From positions 1-64,000 of the forward strand of contig NZ_FORN01000024.1 of NCBI RefSeq assembly GCF_900114015.1: a stretch of 64,000 nt of DNA, given 5' to 3'. Source of the DNA: Caulobacter sp. UNC279MFTsu5.1. Its GTDB lineage: Bacteria; Pseudomonadota; Alphaproteobacteria; Caulobacterales; Caulobacteraceae. Each line of letters starts with the position of its first letter. Positions within the stretch are counted from its first letter, which is position 1. Below, piece by piece: positions 18,576-26,563 of the stretch. The position numbers and the translations under genes were made by a program. Below the pieces are notes generated by a model that made no database searches, had not been told where the DNA came from, and was given only the letters and a program-made list of their open reading frames with translations.

Positions 18576-20366
18576 ATGACCTACCAGCCGCCCGTTCGCG
18601 AACACGCCTTCATCCTGCGCGACGTGCTCGACATCGATCAGCACGGCGACCTGCCGGGCTTCGCCGACGCGCCGTTCGAAACCGTCGAGCAGATCCTCGA
18701 GGCCGCCGCCCAGTTCACCGGCGAGGTCCTGGCCCCGCTGAACGGCGTCGGCGACAAGCAGGGCTGCGTCTGGAGCAAGGACTTCACGGTCAAGACGCCG
18801 GACGGCTTCAAGGAAGCCTACAAGCAGCTGTGCGAAGGCGGCTGGCCGGGTCTGGGCTCGGATCCCGCCTACGGCGGCCAGGGCCTGCCCCACGTCGTCA
18901 ACCTGGCCTTCAGCGAGATGTCGAGCTCGGCCAACATGGCGTTCTCGATGTATCCGGGCCTGGCCCACGGCGCCTATTCGGCCATCCACACCGGCGGCAC
19001 GGACGAACAGAAGCAGACCTACCTGCCCAAGATGGTGTCCGGCGAATGGACCGGCACCATGAACCTGACCGAGCCGCAGTGCGGCACGGACCTGGGCCTG
19101 CTGCGCACCAAGGCGGTTCCGCAGGCTGACGGAACCTATCGCATCACCGGCCAGAAGATCTGGATCAGCGCCGGCGAGCACGACATGGCCGACAACATCG
19201 TCCACCTGGTGCTGGCCCGCATCGAGGGCGCGCCGGCCGGGGTGAAGGGCATCAGCCTGTTCATCGTGCCGAAGTTCCTGCCCAAGGCCGACGGCTCGGT
19301 CGGCGAGCGCAACGAGGGCGTCAAGTGCGTCGGCCTCGAGGAGAAGATGGGCATCCACGGCAACGCCACCTGCGTGATGCAGTACGAGGACGCCAAGGGC
19401 TGGCTGATCGGCGAGGAGAACAGCGGCCTGAAGCTGATGTTCGTGATGATGAACGAGGCCCGGCTGGGCGTCGGCCTGCAGGGCATCGCCCAAGCCGAGG
19501 CCGCCTACCAGGCCGCCGTCGCCTTCGCCAAGGACCGCCTGCAGGGCCGTTCGCTGACCGGGCCCAAGAACTCCGACGGCCCGGCCGACCCCATCATCGT
19601 CCACCCGGACGTGCGCCGCATGCTGCTGGAGAGCAAGGCCCTGATCGAGGGCGGCCGCGCCTTCCTGTTCTGGACCGCCCTGCACGGCGACCTGGCCCAC
19701 CACCATCCGGACGAGGCCGTGCGCGCCAAGGCCGAGGACTATATGGGCCTGATGACGCCGGTGCTGAAAGGCTACCTGACCGACAAGGGCTTCAAGATCT
19801 GCTCGGACGCCATGCAGGTGCACGGCGGCAGCGGCTTCACCGAGCACTTCCCGGCCAGCCAGTACCTGCGCGACGTCCGCATCGCCCTGATCTACGAGGG
19901 CACCAACGGCGTCCAGGCCCTGGACTTGGTCGGCCGCAAGCTGGCGGCCAAGGGCGGCCGCGGCGTGATGACCTTCTTCCAGGAGATCGACCAGTTCATC
20001 GGCGAGAACGACGGCGACCCCGAACTGAAGCCGTTCATCGACGCCCTGGCCGGGGTGAAGGCCCAGCTGCAGGACGGCACCATGTGGCTGATGCAGAACG
20101 GTCTGCAGAACCCCGACAACGCCGGCGCGGCCTCGACCGACTACATGCACCTCTTCGGCCTGACGGGCCTGGCCTACATGTGGGCGTTGATGGTCAAGGC
20201 GGCCAACGCCAAGATCGCCGCCGGTTCGACCGATCCGTTCTTCACGACCAAGATCACCACGGCGAAATATTTCGTCGAGCGCATCCTGCCCGACGCGGGC
20301 GCGCACCTGGCCAAGCTGAAGACGGGCTCGGAGACGCTGATGGCCCTGCCCGCGGAGGCCTTCTGA
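18576..20366 (+). CDS. Acyl-CoA dehydrogenase, long form with C-terminal domain
   Basis: FAD-dependent enzyme introducing the trans-2 double bond into acyl-CoA, first step of beta-oxidation. The 596-residue protein has the usual N-terminal helical, middle beta (NLTEPQCGTDLG, the FAD/substrate segment) and C-terminal helical domains, with the catalytic Glu in RIALIYEGTNGVQALDL. About 120 further residues after position 470 match the acetyl-CoA dehydrogenase-like C-terminal domain found in the roughly 600-residue bacterial subfamily. Start ATG 18576 follows CCAGGACC. It lies downstream of the MerR regulator and 2 bases upstream of a truncated second acyl-CoA dehydrogenase gene. Confidence 0.93.
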   Translation: MTYQPPVREHAFILRDVLDIDQHGDLPGFADAPFETVEQILEAAAQFTGEVLAPLNGVGDKQGCVWSKDFTVKTPDGFKEAYKQLCEGGWPGLGSDPAYGGQGLPHVVNLAFSEMSSSANMAFSMYPGLAHGAYSAIHTGGTDEQKQTYLPKMVSGEWTGTMNLTEPQCGTDLGLLRTKAVPQADGTYRITGQKIWISAGEHDMADNIVHLVLARIEGAPAGVKGISLFIVPKFLPKADGSVGERNEGVKCVGLEEKMGIHGNATCVMQYEDAKGWLIGEENSGLKLMFVMMNEARLGVGLQGIAQAEAAYQAAVAFAKDRLQGRSLTGPKNSDGPADPIIVHPDVRRMLLESKALIEGGRAFLFWTALHGDLAHHHPDEAVRAKAEDYMGLMTPVLKGYLTDKGFKICSDAMQVHGGSGFTEHFPASQYLRDVRIALIYEGTNGVQALDLVGRKLAAKGGRGVMTFFQEIDQFIGENDGDPELKPFIDALAGVKAQLQDGTMWLMQNGLQNPDNAGAASTDYMHLFGLTGLAYMWALMVKAANAKIAAGSTDPFFTTKITTAKYFVERILPDAGAHLAKLKTGSETLMALPAEAF

Positions 20367-20368
20367 CC

Positions 20369-20647
20369 ATGGGCGTGCTCGACGTCGAAAAGCCGGCCTT
20401 CATGGCTGAAGAAGACACCGCGATCTTCGAGGACGCGGTCGGCAAGTTCTTCGACGAGCACGCCCCTGAATCCGTGGCGGCGACGTGGCGCAGGAACCAC
20501 GTCGTCGACCACCGCCTGCAACTGTTCGGCGGCTACGGCTTTAAGAACGAATATCCGATCGCACGCATGTATCGCGACAGCCGCGTGCAGCGCATCCACG
20601 GCGGCGCCAACGAGATCATGAAGCTGCTGATCGCGAGGACGCTCTAG
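20369..20647 (+). pseudogene. Acyl-CoA dehydrogenase remnant with large internal deletion
   Basis: An open 92-codon frame joins two ends of a normal acyl-CoA dehydrogenase. Residues 12-40 (EEDTAIFEDAVGKFFDEHAP) look like the extreme N-terminus, while residues 46-92 (LQLFGGYGFKNEYPIARMYR, then VQRIHGGANEIMK, LLIARTL) are the conserved C-terminal end. About 290 residues, including the catalytic Glu and most of the FAD site, are missing, with the reading frame preserved. It cannot be an active dehydrogenase. It starts 2 bases after the full-length gene and 2 bases before the next, so it is still transcribed within the run. A retained small protein function is possible but unsupported. Confidence 0.85.
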
Positions 20648-20649
20648 CC

Positions 20650-21021
20650 ATGCTGCTGGAAGCCGCCGTCGTCCTGTGCCTGACCAACGCGACCGACATG
20701 GCCGTGTCCGGATCGGTGCGCGACAGCCGCTCCAAATTGACCTCGGCCAGGCTCGACGGAACCAGCCTCACCTATCGCGAACCCCTGGCCGAGACGCCGT
20801 TCCCGGCGGTGGACGCCGGCCGGACCGGCTGCGCCGATGTCGACGCTTTGGTCCTGACCAAGCCGCAACTGGTGATCCGCGGCGGCCGATCGGTCGGCGG
20901 CGGCCAGCATCGCGGCGACACCGTCTGCCGGCCGACGCGGCCGCTCAAGGCCGGCGAACGCCTGACCTTCGTCTATCGCAAGAGCTTCCTGGGCCCGCTG
21001 ACCTGCAAGGAGATCCGCTGA
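20650..21021 (+). CDS. Hypothetical protein, 123 residues
   Basis: I do not recognise this family. The first 11 residues (MLLEAAVVLCL) are hydrophobic but too short for a confident signal peptide; the rest is polar with four Cys (positions about 10, 56, 92 and 119), predicted beta-rich, ending FLGPLTCKEIR. Codon use is normal for the genome. It starts 2 bases after the acyl-CoA dehydrogenase remnant and its TGA overlaps the ATG of the next gene (TGATG), so both hypothetical genes form a coupled pair at the end of this run. Confidence 0.6.
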   Translation: MLLEAAVVLCLTNATDMAVSGSVRDSRSKLTSARLDGTSLTYREPLAETPFPAVDAGRTGCADVDALVLTKPQLVIRGGRSVGGGQHRGDTVCRPTRPLKAGERLTFVYRKSFLGPLTCKEIR

Positions 21022-21404
21022 TGCCGTTGATCGTCGCGCCGCCGCCCCAGCCGCCCGCCCAGCACGCCGCCCCGCCCTCCAGCGACAGCCGCTCGGCCGT
21101 CGTCTGCGTGCGCGCGTCCGGCCCGCGCCCGCTGTTCTTCACCGGCAAGCTGACGCCCAAGAAGCCCGGCTCCAAGCCGCCCGGCGATTTCGAACTGCCG
21201 CTGAAGGCCAATGTCGACCAGTGCAACAACCTGCTGCGCTCGAAGGTCGCCGACTGGACCCTGTCGGTGACCACCCCGGGCTTCAAGGCCTGCTATTTGC
21301 CGGCGCCGGAGTTCGGCCAGCGCGTGACCTACAGCGCCAAGGCCACGGCCCGGGGCCTGGCCTGCGCGCCGATCGCCAAGTCGCCGATCGGAAGCTGGAA
21401 GTGA
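21021..21404 (+). CDS. Hypothetical protein, 127 residues, proline-rich start
   Basis: Unrecognised protein. The N-terminal 22 residues are rich in Pro and Ala (PPPQPPAQHAAPP) with no signal peptide; the remainder is polar with four Cys (VVCVRASG, DQCNNLL, KACYLPA, LACAPIA) and predicted beta strands. The paired spacing of Cys resembles that of the preceding hypothetical protein, with which it is translationally coupled, so the two may be related or interact. It ends 8 bases before the convergent dioxygenase gene. Confidence 0.58.
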   Translation: MPLIVAPPPQPPAQHAAPPSSDSRSAVVCVRASGPRPLFFTGKLTPKKPGSKPPGDFELPLKANVDQCNNLLRSKVADWTLSVTTPGFKACYLPAPEFGQRVTYSAKATARGLACAPIAKSPIGSWK

Positions 21405-21412
21405 TCCGACCC

Positions 21413-22345
21413 CTAGGCCTTGTTGACGCTGTTGGCCTTGATCTGGGCCGCGCCGCGCGCGTCCAGGTCCTTGCGCGTGGCCTCCAGGCTGAGCGGCCCC
21501 AGCAGGGTGGCGTTGACCGCGTCCATGCCCGGCGCCGCGGCGCCGGGCTTGCGGGCGATCAGGTAGCGCAGCGAGAGGCGTTCGTTGTCGGCCGCGTCGG
21601 GCTGGGTGCCGTGCAGGGTGCAGGCGTGCCACATGGCCGCGTAGCCGGTCTTGCCGGTCAGCAGGTGCTGGCGGGTCTGGACCTCGTGGCCGCGCCCGTC
21701 GCGGTACAGCCAGCCGCCCTCGTTCTTCGTGAGGTCGTGCGGGAACAGCGTCCCGCCCAGCTTGTGGCTGTCCTCCAGCAGGAACAGCGGGGCGTCGTGC
21801 GTCCCCACGTCATGCAGGTAGACGTACAGGGTGATGAAGTCGGCTTCCCGGTCCTTGTAGTCGATCAGGTCCTGGTGGAAGTCGATGCCGTAGAAATAGG
21901 TGATGTCCCGGAACGGGGCCTTCACATAGGCGCCCAGGTTGTTGACCGGGTTGCCGGCGATGCGGGCCTTGAGCCAGTCGGGCACGACGCTGGCCGGCAC
22001 GCCGCAGATCAGCTTCTTGAGCAGGATCTCGTAGCCCTCGCCCAGCAGGGCGTTCAGGGCTTCGACGATCGCCGGGTCCTTCTCGACGAAGGCCAGGTCG
22101 TCCTCGAACCGCTCCAGCAGGTTGCGGCCGGGCGCGGGGTTCACCCCGATATATTGCGGGTCGGCGTCGAACTCGGCTTCCGACAGGAACAGGTCCGCAT
22201 CGAACGTCCGAAGCGCCCGGATCTTGGCCAGCAGGGCGCTCGCCGCCGCCGGATCCACCCCGCCGCCGAACACGTGATAGCCGCGCGCGATGAAGTCGCC
22301 CACCACCGGGTGGGCCACGTCCGTCGAGTGCTCGGCTGCCGTCAT
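21413..22345 (-). CDS. Phytanoyl-CoA dioxygenase (PhyH) family oxygenase
   Basis: A 310-residue Fe(II)/2-oxoglutarate-dependent oxygenase of the PhyH family. The metal triad is visible: His157 and Asp159 in YGIDFHQDLIDY and His245 in WHACTLHGTQPD, with Arg257-258 following to bind 2-oxoglutarate. Members hydroxylate diverse small molecules, so substrate cannot be assigned, although its position between beta-oxidation genes allows an acyl-related substrate. ATG 22345 is preceded by GGAGATCAGGACG. It is divergently arranged from the thiolase gene, sharing an 81-base control region. Confidence 0.85.
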   Translation of the reverse strand: MTAAEHSTDVAHPVVGDFIARGYHVFGGGVDPAAASALLAKIRALRTFDADLFLSEAEFDADPQYIGVNPAPGRNLLERFEDDLAFVEKDPAIVEALNALLGEGYEILLKKLICGVPASVVPDWLKARIAGNPVNNLGAYVKAPFRDITYFYGIDFHQDLIDYKDREADFITLYVYLHDVGTHDAPLFLLEDSHKLGGTLFPHDLTKNEGGWLYRDGRGHEVQTRQHLLTGKTGYAAMWHACTLHGTQPDAADNERLSLRYLIARKPGAAAPGMDAVNATLLGPLSLEATRKDLDARGAAQIKANSVNKA

Positions 22346-22426
22346 CGTCCTGATCTCCAAACCCGCGAAATCAGACGCCTCTTTGGTTAACGAACCATCC
22401 AAGCCTACGCAGGAAGGAGCCATACA

Positions 22427-23632
<1,206 letters not shown>

Positions 23633-23651
23633 GATCCAAGGACCAACGACA

Positions 23652-25838
23652 ATGGAAAACTTCAAGATCGAGGTCGACGGCGACGGCATCGCCCTGGTCA
23701 CCTTCGACGTGCCCGGCCGCACGATGAACACCCTGACCGCCTCGGTGATCCGCGAGATCGGCGAGGTGGTCGAGACCATCAAGTCCGACGCCGCCATCAA
23801 GGGCGCGGTGATCACCTCGGGCAAGACCACCGGCTTCTGCGCCGGCGCCGACCTGGGCGAACTGGGCGACGCCGAGGGCGGCGTCGGAGGCGGCGACCTG
23901 AAGGCGACCTTCGACGCCGGCTTCGCCCTGAACAAGGCCTTCCGGGCCCTGGAGACCGGCGGCAAGCCGGTCGCCGCCGCGATCAACGGCCTGGCCATGG
24001 GCGGGGGCCTGGAAATGACCCTGGCCTGCCACTACCGCGTGGTGGCCGACAATCCGAAGATCCAGCTGGCCCTGCCGGAAGCCAAGGTCGGGCTGCTGCC
24101 CGGCGGCGGCGGCACCCAGCGCCTGACCCGCCTGATGGGCGTGATGGCCGCCGCGCCCTTCCTGCTGGAAGGCAAGTCGATGAAGCCGGCCGAGGCCCTG
24201 GGCTTCAAAGTCGTGCACGAGGTGGTCCCCGCCGGCCAGGAGGTCGAGGCGGCCAAGACCTGGGTCAAGACCAAGGGCGACCCGGTCGCGCCCTGGGACA
24301 AGAAGGACTTCAAGATCCCTGGCGGCGGCCCCTACACGGCCAGCGGCAGCCAGGTGTTCATCATGGGCAACGCCATGCTGCGCAAGCAGACCTACGGCAA
24401 CTACCCCGCCCAGCTGAACATCATGAAGGCGGTCTATGAGGGCCTGCAGGTTCCGTTCGACGCGGCCATCCGCATCGAGACCCGCTACTTCCTCAAGACC
24501 CTGATGTCGCCGCAGGCCAAGGGCATGATCCGCACCCTGTTCCTGTCCTTGCAGGAACTGGGCAAGGGCTCGGGCCGTCCGGCCGGCGTGCCGCACTACG
24601 ACGTCAAGAAGGTGGCCGTGCTGGGCGCCGGCATGATGGGCGCGGGCATCGCCTATGTCCAAGCCATGGCCGGCATCGAGACCGTGTTGATCGACCAGAC
24701 CCAGGAAGCCGCCGACAAGGGCAAGGGCTACGCCGAGGGCCTGGTCAAGAAGGCCGTCTCGCGCGGCAAGCTGACCCAGGAGAAGGGCGACGCCATCCTG
24801 GCCCTGATCCACCCGACCGCCGACTATGCGCAGGTCAAGGGCAGCGATCTGGTGGTCGAGGCCGTGTTCGAGAACCGCGACGTCAAGGCCGAGGTGACCA
24901 GGAAGGCCGAGGCCCAGCTGGCCGACACCGCGATCTTCGGCTCCAACACCTCGACCCTGCCGATCACCGGCCTGGCCAAGGCCTCGGTCCGCCCCGCCTC
25001 GTTCATCGGCATCCACTTCTTCTCGCCGGTCGACAAGATGGGCCTGGTCGAGATCATCATGGGCGAGCAGACCAGCCAGGAGGCCCTGGCCAAGTCGATC
25101 GACTACGTCCTGAAGATCAAGAAGACCCCGATCGTCGTCAACGACAGCCGCGGCTTCTACACCAGCCGCTGCTTCGGCACCTTCGTGCAGGAAGGCATGG
25201 AGCTGCTGGCCGACGGTTACGCCCCGGCCATCATCGACAATGTCGGCCGGGCCACCGGCATGCCGCGCGGTCCGCTGGAGATGCACGACGACGTCGCGCT
25301 GGACCTCTCCTACAAGATCGCCCAGCAGACCAAGAAGGACCTGGGCGACAAGTACGAGGAGCGCCCCTTCACCGCGATCATCGAGAAGATGGTCGAGGGC
25401 GAGGGCCGCTACGGCCGCAAGAACGGCAAGGGCTTCTACGACTATCCGGAGAATGGCCCCAAGGTGCTGTGGAAAGGCCTGTCCGACCTGGCGCCGGTCA
25501 GGATCGCCGAGGTCGACAAGACCGGCATCGAGGAGATCCGCACCCGGCTGCTCTATCGCCAGGCCGTGGAAGCCGCCCGCTGTTTCGAGGAAGGCGTGAT
25601 CACCGACCCGCGCGAGGCCGACGTCGGCGCCATCCTGGGCTGGGGCTTCGCGCCCTGGACCGGCGGCCCGGTCAGCCTGATCGACGGCGTGGGTGCGACC
25701 AAATTCGTCGAGGCCTGCGACACTTTGGCGCAGAAGTATGGGGCGCGTTTCTCGCCGCCACAATTGCTGCGCGACATGGCCGCCAAGGGCGAGACTTTCT
25801 ATAGCCGATTTGGGGTCAAGGAACAGGCCGCCGCCTAG
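23652..25838 (+). CDS. FadB/FadJ-like enoyl-CoA hydratase/3-hydroxyacyl-CoA dehydrogenase
   Basis: Bifunctional beta-oxidation enzyme of 728 residues. Residues 1-190 form the crotonase domain, with both catalytic glutamates in recognisable motifs (MGGGLEMTLAC and LPEAKVGLLPGGGGTQRL). The NAD-binding domain starts near 318 with VAVLGAGMMGAGIAY, and SFIGIHFFSPVDKM carries the catalytic His. Two C-terminal dehydrogenase domains follow from about 495 (NDSRGFYTSR). It would act as the alpha subunit with the thiolase encoded just upstream, channelling enoyl-CoA to acetyl-CoA. A strong intrinsic terminator follows 28 bases after the stop and closes the operon. Confidence 0.95.
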   Translation: MENFKIEVDGDGIALVTFDVPGRTMNTLTASVIREIGEVVETIKSDAAIKGAVITSGKTTGFCAGADLGELGDAEGGVGGGDLKATFDAGFALNKAFRALETGGKPVAAAINGLAMGGGLEMTLACHYRVVADNPKIQLALPEAKVGLLPGGGGTQRLTRLMGVMAAAPFLLEGKSMKPAEALGFKVVHEVVPAGQEVEAAKTWVKTKGDPVAPWDKKDFKIPGGGPYTASGSQVFIMGNAMLRKQTYGNYPAQLNIMKAVYEGLQVPFDAAIRIETRYFLKTLMSPQAKGMIRTLFLSLQELGKGSGRPAGVPHYDVKKVAVLGAGMMGAGIAYVQAMAGIETVLIDQTQEAADKGKGYAEGLVKKAVSRGKLTQEKGDAILALIHPTADYAQVKGSDLVVEAVFENRDVKAEVTRKAEAQLADTAIFGSNTSTLPITGLAKASVRPASFIGIHFFSPVDKMGLVEIIMGEQTSQEALAKSIDYVLKIKKTPIVVNDSRGFYTSRCFGTFVQEGMELLADGYAPAIIDNVGRATGMPRGPLEMHDDVALDLSYKIAQQTKKDLGDKYEERPFTAIIEKMVEGEGRYGRKNGKGFYDYPENGPKVLWKGLSDLAPVRIAEVDKTGIEEIRTRLLYRQAVEAARCFEEGVITDPREADVGAILGWGFAPWTGGPVSLIDGVGATKFVEACDTLAQKYGARFSPPQLLRDMAAKGETFYSRFGVKEQAAA

Positions 25839-25866
25839 CCTGCCCGTCCACCCTATACTTCGAGGA

Positions 25867-25900
25867 GGGCTCGCCCAGAAAGGGCGAGCCCTTTTCATTT
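25867..25900 (+). terminator. Intrinsic terminator after the beta-oxidation operon
   Basis: GGGCTCGCCC (25867-25876), loop AGAAA, GGGCGAGCCC (25882-25891), then TTTTCATTT. A perfect 10-bp stem with a T-rich tail 28 bases past the FadB-like stop. Confidence 0.92.
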
Positions 25901-26563
25901 AGATATACATCATAACTTGTAACGACGTTTTACGAATTTCAATTTGATATATACTAATGTCTCGGATTATGATCAACAACAGGTGTGGCATATATTGGAT
26001 TTATAAAATTCTATAACAATTAAGAGTTCACAAGTCTGCGACGTAGTCGTTTTATTCTACTTGGCGCTCTTGCATTAGTTCACCGCCCAGGAAATCCTTC
26101 GACGGGGCCCCATCCCCTTCACGACAAGGTTCAACCAGCCCTCGAAGACAGACGCCGCCGCGGATCGCTCGATGCCGCCGGAAGGGCTCGTAGTCATCGG
26201 CAGTCGCGGCCAGCGCATCCGGATTTGCTGCACTGCGAAAAATGATTGTTTTAGTCTGTCACGAACCCTTGGCATGTATCGGCCGACCGCGTTTTGACTG
26301 AGTTGCTTTTCGTTGGCGGCTCTCGAGAAGCCACAGGCGGTGACAAGAAGAGAGTATCACCGGAACAATACTTGCTAGCCAACGCGGCAACTGTTGATTG
26401 TATCACTAAGTAACGTGGGGCAATTTGTCGCGCTTGCTGCTGATAAATCAGCGTTACGGCAAAATGCCTAGTTTTTATACTTTAGTCTACATTAGGCAAA
26501 TAGCACCACGGTACCTCTCGTTAACCGATGAATGTTGATCTCTCCCCGCTCACGGAGAGGCAC
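25901..26563. other. AT-rich spacer and regulatory DNA before the RTX gene
   Basis: About 660 bases, far less GC-rich than the rest of the window, especially 25901-26070 and 26400-26520. A leftward open frame at 26075-26275 (66 codons) has no recognisable product and I do not call it. GCTGAT-AA-ATCAGC at 26439-26452 is a perfect 6-bp dyad, and TATACT at 26476-26481 is a good -10 with only a weak -35 upstream. The composition suggests a horizontally acquired or long regulatory segment. Confidence 0.6.
26439..26481 (+). promoter_or_regulatory. Candidate operator and -10 for the RTX gene
   Basis: A perfect dyad GCTGAT-AA-ATCAGC (26439-26452) lies just ahead of TATACT (26476-26481), about 85 bases from the RTX start codon. 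TTACGG at 26454-26459 would be a weak -35 with 16-base spacing. The arrangement suggests a regulated promoter, but neither element is proven. Confidence 0.35.

Noticed and set aside
22385-22396. GGTT-AACG-AACC upstream of the thiolase as an operator
   Set aside because: Only 4-bp arms; such a dyad is expected by chance and no partner site is seen.
26075-26275. A 66-codon leftward frame in the AT-rich spacer, considered as a transposase remnant
   Set aside because: No recognisable motif, no ribosome site and no inverted repeats around it.
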